Below are positions 43,263 to 52,313 of a DNA stretch of 64,000 nt, piece by piece (position 1 is the stretch's first letter; each line of letters opens with the position of its first letter). The position numbers and the translations under genes were made by a program. Origin of the DNA: Diaminobutyricibacter sp049994905 (lineage in GTDB: Bacteria > Actinomycetota > Actinomycetes > Actinomycetales > Microbacteriaceae); the NCBI RefSeq assembly GCF_049994905.1, contig NZ_CP188258.1:682001-746000 (forward strand), in the 5' to 3' direction. Below the pieces are notes generated by a model, which was given only the letters and a program-made list of their open reading frames with translations, did no database searches and was not told the DNA's origin.

Positions 43263-44243
43263 GTGATGAGTCAGAACCGCGCCGGATCCCAGAAGCCCAA
43301 GCCCGCGAACCGAAGCAATTCCGGGCGGAGCGGGCGTCCCGGGGCGCCGCGGGTCAAGGTCAAGCCGGCAACCACATCCGACTGGATCGCGGGTGCGCGG
43401 CTGCGCACCCTCCCACTCGGGATCTCGCCGGTCATCATCGGAACCGGCGCAGCCACTCTCATCGACGGTCCGGGTGTCTACCACCCCGTCCGCGCAGTGC
43501 TCTGCCTGCTGGTCGCCGTCTTCCTCCAGATCGGCGTGAACTACGCCAACGACTACTCCGACGGCGTGCGGGGCACGGACCAGTTCCGCGTCGGGCCCAG
43601 CCGTCTGACGGGTTCGGGCCGGGCGAAGCCGCGAACGGTGCTGGCCGTGGCGCTGTCGTTCTTCGCGCTCGCCGCACTGGCAGGGCTCACCCTCGTCATC
43701 CTGACGCAGCACTGGTGGATCCTTCTGGTGGGCGCGGCCGCGATCGCAGCGGCCTGGTTCTACACCGGCGGAAAGCGGCCATACGGCTACTACGGTCTCG
43801 GCGAACTGTTCGTTTTCGTCTTCTTCGGGCTGGTCGCCACGGCCGGCACAACCTACATGCTGACGGGTTCCGTCAACCAGGAGGCCTGGTACGGGGCGGT
43901 CATTGCGGGCCTGATCGCGTGCGCGGTGCTGATGGTCAACAACATCCGCGACATCGTGCCCGACAAGCAGGCACACAAGCGAACCCTCGCCGTGCTGATC
44001 GGTAATATCGCGTCGCGCATCGTCTTCTGTGTGTTCCTGCTGGTCCCGTTCGGTTTCCTCGCCGTCATGGCGCTCTTCTACCCCGGGGCGTGGCTCGGTT
44101 TCTTCGCACTTCTGCTGGCGCTGCCGGCGTGCATCATCGTGCTGACGGCGAAGACGCCGCGCGAGCTCGTCCTCGCCCTGCAGCTGACGAGCTTCACCGG
44201 GCTGGCCGTTGCCGTCGCGCTCGGTGCGGCTTACGCCTTCTGA
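43263..44243 (+). CDS. menA: 1,4-Dihydroxy-2-naphthoate polyprenyltransferase
   Basis: A UbiA-family membrane protein of about 326 residues that attaches the polyprenyl tail to DHNA. Both Asp-rich motifs are visible: NYANDYSDGVRGTD and NNIRDIVPDKQAHKRTL. About eight membrane segments follow a basic N-terminal tail of about 40 residues. Starts are possible at ATG 43254, GTG 43263 and ATG 43266. TAGAAT at 43250-43255 would be a -10 that makes a leaderless message starting at 43263, so this one is chosen. Confidence 0.93.
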   Translation: MMSQNRAGSQKPKPANRSNSGRSGRPGAPRVKVKPATTSDWIAGARLRTLPLGISPVIIGTGAATLIDGPGVYHPVRAVLCLLVAVFLQIGVNYANDYSDGVRGTDQFRVGPSRLTGSGRAKPRTVLAVALSFFALAALAGLTLVILTQHWWILLVGAAAIAAAWFYTGGKRPYGYYGLGELFVFVFFGLVATAGTTYMLTGSVNQEAWYGAVIAGLIACAVLMVNNIRDIVPDKQAHKRTLAVLIGNIASRIVFCVFLLVPFGFLAVMALFYPGAWLGFFALLLALPACIIVLTAKTPRELVLALQLTSFTGLAVAVALGAAYAF

Positions 44244-44530
44244 TCGGTGCCGGGCTCGGCAGGCTCGACCGCAGAATCGATGGCTGAGTCTTCGGCCTCG
44301 TCGTCGGCCGACACGAGCGGCTTCTCGCGATGGCGCACCTCATACAGGTCGCGCGAGACGGCTTCACGCGGGCGCCGCAGGAGCACGTAGGAAAGGCAGA
44401 GTCCGATGAGCGCGGCGGCAACCACCGAGATCCACGCCTCGACGCCGACGAGGAGGAGGATCGCGAGGGGTGCGACGAACAACAGGAGCCGGAGCACCGT
44501 GTACGTCACCCAGGAGGGAATGCCTTTCAC
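44231..44530 (-). CDS. DUF4229 membrane protein
   Basis: A 99-residue protein of the DUF4229 family: VTYTVLRLLLFVAPLAILLL, then a second membrane segment (about 33-50) and LLRRPREAVSRDLYE. The acidic C-terminal tail follows. Function unknown; frequently encoded beside menA in actinobacteria, as here, where the 3' ends overlap by 13 nt. Confidence 0.85.
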   Translation of the reverse strand: MKGIPSWVTYTVLRLLLFVAPLAILLLVGVEAWISVVAAALIGLCLSYVLLRRPREAVSRDLYEVRHREKPLVSADDEAEDSAIDSAVEPAEPGTDQKA

Positions 44531-44572
44531 GCTCCCAGCTTAGAGTCACACTCTGAGAGTTACGATGGACGC

Positions 44573-44929
44573 ATGGTTCGCCTCTGGATCGTCCTCGGCG
44601 TCGCTGCCGCGATCTTTTACATCTATTCAGTGGTGGACTGCGCACTGTTCGACCGGTCACGGGTGCGCGGCCTTCCCAAGCCGATCTGGCTCATCGTCAT
44701 CATCCTGTTCCCGATCATCGGGGGCATCCTCTGGTTCCTCATCGGCCGCGGCCGACGCCGAATCCAGAGCGCCCTCCGCACGGTCGCGCCCGATGACGAC
44801 CCTGCATTCCTGAAGCGCCTCGCCGCCGACCGCGACCAGGAAGAACGCATCAAACGGCTCGAACAGGAACTCTCCGAACTCGACGGGGATGGCGGAGAGA
44901 ACGACCAAACCGGCCGTCGGGATGCATGA
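44573..44929 (+). CDS. PLDc_N-type small membrane protein
   Basis: A 118-residue protein with two membrane segments (about 4-22 and 40-60; PKPIWLIVIILFPIIGGILWFLIGRGR is the PLD-nuclease N-terminal family). A charged coiled-coil tail (EERIKRLEQELSEL) ends the protein. The ATG at 44573 is preceded by TACGAT six bases away, so an earlier in-frame start 81 codons upstream is rejected. It overlaps the chosen menD start by 41 nt. This gene often precedes menD in actinobacteria. Confidence 0.85.
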   Translation: MVRLWIVLGVAAAIFYIYSVVDCALFDRSRVRGLPKPIWLIVIILFPIIGGILWFLIGRGRRRIQSALRTVAPDDDPAFLKRLAADRDQEERIKRLEQELSELDGDGGENDQTGRRDA

Positions 44930-46664
44930 TGCTCCGACCGGCAATCCTGCCACCGACTACTCGCTCGCCCTTCTGACCGAATTCGTGCGCCTCGGCGTGC
45001 GCGACGTCGTGCTCAGTCCCGGTTCACGGTCGCAGGCGCTTGCACTTGTGGCCGCGGAACTCGAGCGGAACGCATCCATTCGGCTGCACGTGCGAATCGA
45101 CGAGCGCGTCTCGGGGTTCCTCGCGCTCGGGCTCGCCGTGGAGAGCGGGCGGCCTGCGGTCGTCATCACCACGAGCGGCACCGCGACCGCCAATCTCCAT
45201 CCCGCGGTGCTCGAAGCCCACCATTCGACCGTGCCGATGATCGTCATCACCGCCGACCGGCCGGTCGAGTTGCGGGGCATCCGGTCGAACCAGACGACGG
45301 TGCAGCCCGGCATGTTCGGCTCGGCGGTGCGCTGTGGGGTCGACATCGACGCGCCGCACGGTGCACCGGGCGAGGCGGGTCACGCCCGCGACCTCGCCCG
45401 CGCAGCCGTCGAGGCGTCACTCGGGTCGACGAGCGGCGACCCCGGGCCTGTGCAGCTCAACATCGCGTTTCGCGAGCCGCTGTCCGTGGCCGTGCCTGCG
45501 GGCGCGGTCCCGGATGCGGTGGGCGGCGACCCTGCGCCGGCCGTCATGTTCGGTCGGCCCGCCGTCGAACTCACGGCGGGGCCGCGCACCGTCGTCGTCG
45601 CCGGCGCCGGAGCCGGGCCTGCAGCCGAAGAACTGGCGCGCGCGGCGGGGTGGCCGCTCCTGGCCGAAGTGTCGAGCGGGGCGCGGTTTGGCCCGAACCT
45701 CGTCGTGGCCTACCGCGAACTGCTCTCCGACGAAGGCTTCGGCGGCGCGGTCGAGCGGGCGGTCGTCTTCGGTCACCCCACACTCAGTCGCGAGGTTCCG
45801 GCCCTTCTCGTGCGCGACGACATCGAGACGATCGTGGTGGCGCCCCTCGGGGCAGAGGCGTACAACCCCGGGCGCCGGGCGACGATCGTCGGCGACGTCG
45901 TCGCGCCTGCGGGCAGCGACCCGCGCTCGCCGGAGGCCCGTGCGTGGGTGGGAAGCTGGGTGTTCGCGAGCCGTGGGCTGCAGGAGGATGCGGAACGCGC
46001 ATCCGACCCCGGCCTCGCCGCTCCGGACCTGGACAGGGCCATGTCGTCCGACCCGGTCGAACGCGGCGCCTTCGCCCGAGCCGAACTGGCCGCCGCTCGG
46101 GCGCCCATCACGAGGGCGATGCTCGCCGAAGCGCTCTGGCGCTTCACCTGGCCGCACGACCGGCTGGTTCTCGGGGCGTCCCGCCTGATCCGCGACGCCG
46201 ACCGCATCGTGCCGGGCAAGCGCATCCGTGTGCACGCCAACCGCGGTCTCGCCGGCATCGACGGCACCATCGCGACCGCCATCGGTATCGCGCTGGCGAG
46301 CCGGGCCGCAGCGGACGCTGCGGGAGAGGCATCCGGCGTCACTCGCGTGCTGCTCGGTGATCTCGCCCTGCTCCACGACGCGGGCGCCCTTCTCCTCGGC
46401 GACGGTGAAGCGAGACCGCAGGTGCAGCTGGTCGTCGGAAACGACGGGGGCGGCACGATCTTCGACGGACTCGAGGTCGCAGCGACCGCCCCTGCGGCGG
46501 CGCTCGACCGGGTGATGTACACGCCGCAGCGGGTCGACATCGCCGCCCTCGCCGCCGCCTACGGCTGGCACCACCAGCTCGCTCGCACGCGTGGCGAGCT
46601 GGACCAGGCGCTGTCAGCGCCGCCGGCGGGGCCGAGCATCCTCGAGATCCCGCTCACCCGCTGA
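44889..46664 (+). CDS. menD: SEPHCHC synthase, ThDP-dependent
   Basis: A protein of up to 591 residues catalysing the first committed step of menaquinone synthesis: isochorismate plus 2-oxoglutarate to SEPHCHC. Typical parts are DVVLSPGSRSQAL, the Glu of the ThDP site in RIDERVSGFLALGLA, TTSGTATANLHPAV, and the ThDP/Mg motif GNDGGGTIFDGLE near the C-terminus. The middle domain is degenerate, as in other MenD. The start ATG at 44889 overlaps the preceding gene; ATG at 44922 would reduce this to 8 nt and is also plausible. Confidence 0.93.
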   Translation: MAERTTKPAVGMHDAPTGNPATDYSLALLTEFVRLGVRDVVLSPGSRSQALALVAAELERNASIRLHVRIDERVSGFLALGLAVESGRPAVVITTSGTATANLHPAVLEAHHSTVPMIVITADRPVELRGIRSNQTTVQPGMFGSAVRCGVDIDAPHGAPGEAGHARDLARAAVEASLGSTSGDPGPVQLNIAFREPLSVAVPAGAVPDAVGGDPAPAVMFGRPAVELTAGPRTVVVAGAGAGPAAEELARAAGWPLLAEVSSGARFGPNLVVAYRELLSDEGFGGAVERAVVFGHPTLSREVPALLVRDDIETIVVAPLGAEAYNPGRRATIVGDVVAPAGSDPRSPEARAWVGSWVFASRGLQEDAERASDPGLAAPDLDRAMSSDPVERGAFARAELAAARAPITRAMLAEALWRFTWPHDRLVLGASRLIRDADRIVPGKRIRVHANRGLAGIDGTIATAIGIALASRAAADAAGEASGVTRVLLGDLALLHDAGALLLGDGEARPQVQLVVGNDGGGTIFDGLEVAATAPAAALDRVMYTPQRVDIAALAAAYGWHHQLARTRGELDQALSAPPAGPSILEIPLTR

Positions 46665-46737
46665 CCTCGCGCCGAACCTGTCCCCGGGGGTGACGACGTG
46701 CGAGCATGGAGTACTTCGACGATGAGGAGACCGGCCC

Positions 46738-47589
46738 ATGCGTGAAACCTTCTGGACTGCCGATCCGATCGACCTGCTGAGGGTCGGCGACGGTTTCGTG
46801 CTTGCGGACAGCCCGACGGATGCCCGGCCGGGGTTCGACCGCGGAAAGAAGCACGGTGCGTATGCCCTCGATGAAGGTGCCGCCGTGCTGCGGGAACTGC
46901 AGGAAAAACTCTTCGCGGCCGGGACGGTGGGGGAACGAAAACAGGTGCTACTCGTGCTGCAGGCGATGGACACGGCAGGCAAGGGCGGCATCGTCTCCCA
47001 CGTCATCCGGGCCGTCGACCCCAACGGTGTGCACTACGTGGCGTTCAAGGCGCCGAACCAGGTCGAACTCGCGCACGATTTTCTGTGGCGCGTTGCCAAG
47101 CAGGTGCCCGCAGCCGGCGAATTCGGCGTCTTCGACCGCTCGCACTACGAAGACGTGCTCATCGCCCGGGTTCGCGAGCTGGCGCCGCCCGAAGAGATCG
47201 AGCGTCGGTACGGCGCGATCAACACGTTCGAGCGCGGGCTCGTCGACACGGGTACCGTCGTCGTCAAAGTCATGCTTCACATCAGCAAAGACGAGCAGAA
47301 ACGGCGGCTGTCGAGCCGGCTGGAACGTGAGGACAAGCACTGGAAGTACAACCCGGCCGACGTGGATGAGCGGATGCGCTGGGACGACTACCAGGACGCG
47401 TTCCAGCGCGTCTTCGATCGTACGTCGACGGACTGGGCTCCCTGGTATGTGATCCCCGCGGACCGCAAATGGTATGCACGCCTGGCGGTGCAGCACATCC
47501 TGATCCACGCGCTGGAGAGCCTGAACCTCGACTGGCCCGGCGTGGACTACGACATCGAGGCCGAGAAGAAGCGGCTCGCGGCCTCTTAG
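46738..47589 (+). CDS. ppk2: Polyphosphate kinase 2 family phosphotransferase
   Basis: A 283-residue PPK2-family protein transferring phosphate between polyphosphate and nucleotides. The Walker A-like motif is LQAMDTAGKGGIVSHV (about 75-90), the lid/Walker B-like motif is FDRSHYEDVL (about 131-140), and RLEREDKHWKYNPADVDER is the conserved C-terminal part. The single-domain length suits class I or III; the direction (ATP/GTP formation or use) cannot be told. It lies between menD and menF but has no known men function. Confidence 0.93.
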   Translation: MRETFWTADPIDLLRVGDGFVLADSPTDARPGFDRGKKHGAYALDEGAAVLRELQEKLFAAGTVGERKQVLLVLQAMDTAGKGGIVSHVIRAVDPNGVHYVAFKAPNQVELAHDFLWRVAKQVPAAGEFGVFDRSHYEDVLIARVRELAPPEEIERRYGAINTFERGLVDTGTVVVKVMLHISKDEQKRRLSSRLEREDKHWKYNPADVDERMRWDDYQDAFQRVFDRTSTDWAPWYVIPADRKWYARLAVQHILIHALESLNLDWPGVDYDIEAEKKRLAAS

Positions 47590-47604
47590 CGGTGACTGAT
47601 TGCG

Positions 47605-47676
47605 GCCGAGCGTGACAGCTGCGGTCGAGCGTGCCTCGCAGAACGCGCACGCTCGACCGGAACGAGCACGCTCGGC
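47605..47676. terminator. Nested palindrome between ppk2 and menF
   Basis: An inner pair GGTCGAGCGTGC/GCACGCTCGACC (47623-47634, 47647-47658) is enclosed by an outer pair GCCGAGCGTG/CACGCTCGGC (47605-47614, 47667-47676). Both pairs are perfect. It separates two convergent genes and probably ends both transcripts. Confidence 0.6.
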
Positions 47677-47685
47677 GGCGGCGGG

Positions 47686-48951
47686 TCAGCCGAACGCCTC
47701 GACGATGGGGCGGAACTTCATCTTCGTCTCCGCCAACTCGCGCTCCGGGTCGGATTCGGCGACGATTCCGCATCCGGCATACGCGGTGAGGTCGCCGGTC
47801 TCGGTGAGCTGGGCGCAGCGGAGGGCGATCGCCCACTCCCCGTCGCCATCCGCGCCGACCCAGCCGACCGGACCCGCGTAGCGGCCGCGATCGAACGGTT
47901 CGAGCCGGCGGATGACGTCGAGGGCGTCTGCGGTCGGCGTTCCGGCCACGGCGGCGGTCGGGTGGAGTGCGTCGATGAGATCGAGTGACGTCGAACCGTC
48001 GCTGAGTGTTCCGGCGACATCCGTGGCGAGGTGCCAGAGGTTGGGAAGCTTGAGGGTGAAGGGGATCTCGCTCGTCTGGAGTGAACTGCTGTGCGGTTCG
48101 AGCGCCGAGAGCACGCTCGCGACCGCGAACTGGTGCTCGTCGAGATCTTTGAGGCTGGCGGCGAGGTCGATCGCTGCCTGGTGATCGGATGCGCCATCCG
48201 GCCCGCGAGAGATGGTGCCGGCCAGAACGCGGGCGCTCACCGTCCCGTGATCGACGCGCACGAGCGTCTCGGGGCTCGACCCGACCAGCCCGTCGACAGC
48301 GAATGTCCAGCAGTCCGGATAGCCGAGGGCGAGTTCGACGAGTGCGCGACGCAGGTCGGATTCGAGCGGGAGGTGCCCGACGAGGTCGCGGGCCAGGACG
48401 ACCTTGCCGAGGTCGTGGGCCCGGATGTGCGCCACGGCGTCGGCGACGGCGACGCGGTAGGCGTCGGGCTTGAGGGTGCCGGGCAGGAGGGACAGCCGGT
48501 ACTCGGCGCCGAACGGGGTCGGCCGGGGGTCGGCTGCTGCTGCACCGTCGGACCGGGTCGACCGGATACGGGTGATCCAGGACCGTCCGCCGCGGCGGCC
48601 GATGACGACCTCGGGCACGATCAGCACGCTGGTGAGGGCGCTGTCGTCAGCGAAGGCGAAAGTGCCGAACGCGACGAGCCCGGTTCCCGGCTTCGCGATG
48701 GGGTCGACGACGGTCGCGGCCCCGACGACCTCACGCCACGCCGTCGCAGCGGCGCGCATACGATCGGGCCCCGTGAACTCGAGCCGGAGGGCCGTGCCGA
48801 TGCCGGCGAGGCCCTCGCCCTTCCTCATCCACACCAGCGGTCGATGCGCGTCGAGGAATGGAAGCAACTGGCGCACGTCATCGAGCGGGCTGGTCTCGAC
48901 CGTGAGTTCGACGACGCCGGGTTCGTGCGCCGTAGTCGAAAGGGGAGTCAC
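47686..48951 (-). CDS. menF: Isochorismate synthase
   Basis: A 421-residue chorismate-binding enzyme converting chorismate to isochorismate. C-terminal motifs are KVVLARDLVG, GLVGSSPETLVRV, LAGTISRG, LDEHQFAVASVL, LHPTAAVAGTP and DRGRYAGPVGWV; Lys in KVVLARD and the His of LHPTAAV are expected catalytic residues. It starts with GTG at 48951 with TAGGCT six bases before. It supplies MenD. It could in principle also feed a siderophore pathway, but no such genes are present. Confidence 0.92.
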   Translation of the reverse strand: MTPLSTTAHEPGVVELTVETSPLDDVRQLLPFLDAHRPLVWMRKGEGLAGIGTALRLEFTGPDRMRAAATAWREVVGAATVVDPIAKPGTGLVAFGTFAFADDSALTSVLIVPEVVIGRRGGRSWITRIRSTRSDGAAAADPRPTPFGAEYRLSLLPGTLKPDAYRVAVADAVAHIRAHDLGKVVLARDLVGHLPLESDLRRALVELALGYPDCWTFAVDGLVGSSPETLVRVDHGTVSARVLAGTISRGPDGASDHQAAIDLAASLKDLDEHQFAVASVLSALEPHSSSLQTSEIPFTLKLPNLWHLATDVAGTLSDGSTSLDLIDALHPTAAVAGTPTADALDVIRRLEPFDRGRYAGPVGWVGADGDGEWAIALRCAQLTETGDLTAYAGCGIVAESDPERELAETKMKFRPIVEAFG

Positions 48952-49029
48952 CGGTCAAGCCTACGCCCGCGGAACTGAGCATCAGATGCGCGCGGGATGG
49001 GGGTTCGAAGTGAAAGGTAAGCTAGCACG

Positions 49030-49746
49030 GTGAGTAAGGCCGACCTGAGCAAGAAGCCCGAGCAGGTCGCTGCGATGTTCGACGAGGTGTCGACACATTA
49101 CGACAGGACGAACACGATCCTTTCCGTCGGCAACGCGGCGCTGTGGAGGTATGCGACCACGCGTGCGGTCGACCCCAGGCCCGGGGAGCTCGTACTCGAC
49201 GTCGCAGCAGGCACGGGCACCTCGAGTGCTTCACTGTCGCGCACGGGCGCACGCGTCATCGCGGCCGACTTCTCTGCCGGAATGATCGAGGTGGGGCGGC
49301 AGCGCCAGGCAGACAATCCGTTCATCGAATTCGTGCAGGCGGATGCGACGGCGCTCCCGTTCGCAGACGACGAATTCGACGCGGTCACCATCTCGTTCGG
49401 CCTCCGCAACATCGTCGACCCGAAAGCAGCGCTCGCCGAGTTCCGGAGGGTGACCAAGCCGGGCGGACGCGTGGTGATCTGCGAGTTCTCCCGCCCGCCC
49501 GCTGCCGTCGTGCGCAAGGGATACTTCGCTTATCTGCGCTACGGTATGCCTGTGCTCGTGCGACTTGCGAGCTCGAACCCCGTGGCATACGAATACCTCA
49601 TGGATTCGATCGCCGAATGGCCCAGCCAGCCCGTGCTGAGCGAGTGGATGCGCGACGCCGGCCTCGAGCGGGTCGCCTATCGCAACCTCACGGCGGGGAT
49701 CGTCGCATTGCACCGCGGTTTCGTGCCGCTCACCGAGGGGGAGTAG
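49030..49746 (+). CDS. menG: Demethylmenaquinone methyltransferase
   Basis: A 238-residue SAM-dependent methyltransferase of the UbiE/MenG family, adding the last methyl group of menaquinone. The SAM-binding motif is VLDVAAGTGTSS (about 55-66), followed by DFSAGMIEVGRQR and DAVTISFGLRNIVDP, with the GRVVICEFSRP motif. GTG start with TAAGCT six bases upstream. It is divergent from menF and shares one base with the prenyl synthase gene. Confidence 0.95.
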   Translation: MSKADLSKKPEQVAAMFDEVSTHYDRTNTILSVGNAALWRYATTRAVDPRPGELVLDVAAGTGTSSASLSRTGARVIAADFSAGMIEVGRQRQADNPFIEFVQADATALPFADDEFDAVTISFGLRNIVDPKAALAEFRRVTKPGGRVVICEFSRPPAAVVRKGYFAYLRYGMPVLVRLASSNPVAYEYLMDSIAEWPSQPVLSEWMRDAGLERVAYRNLTAGIVALHRGFVPLTEGE

Positions 49747-50822
49747 TGGCTTCAAGCGTTCCGGTCGCCAGGCGCAGCACCTCGCTCTCGGGCCAGGTGG
49801 GCCTGAGCGAGCGCATCTTCGCGTCGAGCGAGGACAAGCACTTCGCGGCCGCCGTCGACGAAGGGCTCGTCCGTGTGGAGGAGGGCCTGCGCTCCGAGAT
49901 GCGTTTCGCCGACCTTCTGGCGGATACCACCGCCCGCTACCTCCTCGAAGCCGGCGGCAAGCGCGTTCGCCCCATGCTCACACTCCTCACCGCGCAGCTC
50001 GGCGACGGAAACACGCCGGAAGTGCTCACGGCGGCCGAGGCGATCGAGATCACCCACCTGGCCTCGCTCTATCACGACGATGTGATGGACGAAGCGCAGA
50101 TGCGGCGCGGCGTTCCGAGCGCCCAGCACGTCTGGGGCAATTCGGTCGCCGTCCTGACCGGAGACCTGCTGTTCGCCCGGGCGAGCAAGATGGTCGCATC
50201 CCTCGGCGAGCGGGCGATCACCCTGCAGGCCGACACGTTCGAGCGCTTGTGCCTCGGCCAGCTGCACGAGACGATCGGCCCGCGTGAGGGCGAAGACCCG
50301 ATCGAGCACTATCTCACGGTTCTCGCTGACAAGACGGGGTCACTCATCGCGGCGGCAGCGCAGATGGGCGTGGCGTTCTCGGGTGCCCCGTCCGAGTACG
50401 AGGAGCCGGTGGTGGTGTTCGGCGAGAAGGTCGGAGTGGCCTTCCAGCTGATCGACGACGTGATCGACCTCTCCGGGGCGGCCTCGGAGACCGGCAAGAC
50501 ACCGGGCACCGACCTGCGCGCGGGCGTTGCGACCCTTCCTTTGCTGCTGCTCCGTGAACGCGCAGTGACCGACCCTGAGGCACGGGTACTGCTCGACCGG
50601 CTCGAGCGCGACGTCATCGGTACCGGCGACGACGGCCCGGCCAGTCCGGCAGCCATCGCGGCGATCGCCGCCCTTCGGGAGCACGACGTGACACGCGAGA
50701 CCCTCGACGAGGCCCACCGCTGGGCGCGCGAGGCCGTCGAAGCGATCGAGCCGCTGCCCGAGGGTCCGGTCAAGAAGGCGCTCACGCGCTTCGCCGACAC
50801 CATTGTCGAACGATCCAGCTAG
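49746..50822 (+). CDS. Trans-polyprenyl diphosphate synthase
   Basis: A 358-residue isoprenyl diphosphate synthase making the menaquinone side chain. The first Asp-rich motif is DDVMDEAQMRRG (from Asp111), the second is LIDDVIDL (Asp237-Asp241). GGKRVRPMLTLL and the KTGSLIAAA segment are typical. Small residues before the first motif point to a long-chain product. The start is GTG at 49746, inside the menG stop codon; the frame extends upstream within menG without similarity. Chain length cannot be fixed from sequence alone. Confidence 0.93.
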   Translation: MASSVPVARRSTSLSGQVGLSERIFASSEDKHFAAAVDEGLVRVEEGLRSEMRFADLLADTTARYLLEAGGKRVRPMLTLLTAQLGDGNTPEVLTAAEAIEITHLASLYHDDVMDEAQMRRGVPSAQHVWGNSVAVLTGDLLFARASKMVASLGERAITLQADTFERLCLGQLHETIGPREGEDPIEHYLTVLADKTGSLIAAAAQMGVAFSGAPSEYEEPVVVFGEKVGVAFQLIDDVIDLSGAASETGKTPGTDLRAGVATLPLLLLRERAVTDPEARVLLDRLERDVIGTGDDGPASPAAIAAIAALREHDVTRETLDEAHRWAREAVEAIEPLPEGPVKKALTRFADTIVERSS

Positions 50823-50837
50823 AAAGAGCGATCAGGC

Positions 50838-52196
50838 ATGACCAAACTGAGACTGGCCATCGTCGGCGCGGGGCCGGCGGGCATCTACGCTGCGGACATC
50901 CTGCTGAAGGCCGAACGCGGATTCGATGTCTCCATCGACCTCTTCGAACAGCTTCCGGCACCGTACGGGCTCGTCCGCTACGGCGTCGCCCCCGACCACC
51001 CCCGCATCAAGGGCATCATCACCGCGCTGCGCGAGGTCGTCGACCGTGGCGACATCCGGCTCTTCGGCAACGTGCACTTCGGCACCGACATCACCCTCGA
51101 CGACCTGAAGAAGCATTACAACGCCGTGATCTTCGCGACCGGCGCGATTCGGGACGCCGACCTGGAAATCCCGGGTGTCGACCTCGAAGGCTCGTATGGT
51201 GCTGCCGAGTTCGTCAGCTGGTTCGACGGACATCCTGACGTACCGCGCACCTGGCCCCTCGAAGCCGAGTCCGTCGCCGTGATCGGCAATGGCAACGTCG
51301 CCCTGGATGTCTCCCGCATGCTCGCCAAACATGCAGACGACCTGCTTCCCACGGAGATCCCGGCGAACGTCTACGACATCCTCAAGGCGTCGCCCATCAC
51401 CGACGTGCACGTCTTCGGGCGCCGGGGGCCGGCGCAGGTGAAGTTCACACCCCTCGAGCTGCGTGAGCTCGGCGAGCTGAACGACGTCGACATGATCGTG
51501 TACGAAGAAGACTTCGATTACGACGATGCATCGAAGGCGGCGATCGCGAGCAACAAGCAGGTCATGGTCATCGACCGGGTGCTGCAGCAGTGGAGGCAGC
51601 GAGAGGTAGGTTCGGCGTCGCGGCGGCTCCACCTGCACTTCTACGCCAAGCCGCTCGAGATCGTCGACGACGGCACGGGGCATGTGTCCGCGATCCGGTA
51701 CGAACGAACGGCACCGGATGGCGAAGGCGGCGTGCGGGGGACCGGCGAGATCCGCGAAATTCCGATCCGTGCCCTCTACCGTGCGGTCGGCTATTTCGGA
51801 TCGCCGCTCGACGGCATCCCGTACGACGAGAAGCACGGTGTCATCCCGAACCGCGAGGGTCAGGTGCTGCACAAGACCGACAACACGCGCATGTACGGGG
51901 TCTACGCGACCGGGTGGATCAAGCGCGGACCGGTGGGGCTCATCGGGCACACGAAGTCGGATGCGATGGAGACGATCAAGCACGTCATCAACGACCAGGG
52001 CAACTGGTGGACGCCCGTCGACCCGTCCGAGGCGTCGATCATCGAATTGCTGGCCGAGCGCGGCGTCGAGTACACGAACCTCGACGGCTGGCACAACCTC
52101 GATTCGCACGAGCTGAGCCTCGGTGAGGCCGAGGGGCGCACGCGGATCAAGGTGGTGCCGCGAGACGAGATGGTGAAGATCTCCAACCGCTCGTAG
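50838..52196 (+). CDS. fprA: Ferredoxin-NADP+ reductase, adrenodoxin-reductase-like
   Basis: A 452-residue FAD/NADPH enzyme of the FprA/adrenodoxin reductase family. The FAD motif is IVGAGPAGIYAADIL (about 6-20), YGLVRYGVAPDHP is a hallmark, and the NADP motif is VIGNGNVALDVSRML (about 148-162). The C-terminal GWIKRGPVGLIGHTKSDA is conserved. It moves electrons between NADPH and ferredoxin in the cytosol. It starts 15 nt after the prenyl synthase gene, with GAAAGAG as ribosome binding site. Confidence 0.95.
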   Translation: MTKLRLAIVGAGPAGIYAADILLKAERGFDVSIDLFEQLPAPYGLVRYGVAPDHPRIKGIITALREVVDRGDIRLFGNVHFGTDITLDDLKKHYNAVIFATGAIRDADLEIPGVDLEGSYGAAEFVSWFDGHPDVPRTWPLEAESVAVIGNGNVALDVSRMLAKHADDLLPTEIPANVYDILKASPITDVHVFGRRGPAQVKFTPLELRELGELNDVDMIVYEEDFDYDDASKAAIASNKQVMVIDRVLQQWRQREVGSASRRLHLHFYAKPLEIVDDGTGHVSAIRYERTAPDGEGGVRGTGEIREIPIRALYRAVGYFGSPLDGIPYDEKHGVIPNREGQVLHKTDNTRMYGVYATGWIKRGPVGLIGHTKSDAMETIKHVINDQGNWWTPVDPSEASIIELLAERGVEYTNLDGWHNLDSHELSLGEAEGRTRIKVVPRDEMVKISNRS

Positions 52197-52225
52197 TCCC
52201 CTCCACAAAGCGAGGTCTGACGGGT

Positions 52226-52234
52226 TTGTCCACA
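52226..52234 (+). promoter_or_regulatory. DnaA-box-like site TTGTCCACA
   Basis: TTGTCCACA within GTTTGTCCACAGATTTC (52224-52240), identical over 17 bp to the sequence upstream of radC. It lies about 80 nt before the coiled-coil gene. Confidence 0.3.
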
Positions 52235-52313
52235 GATTTCCTGTCTCTTGCGTGTCATTTCTTATGCATGCCTAGCGTTATGAATACGTAACCGGCACGC
52301 TTGAGGAGTGACA

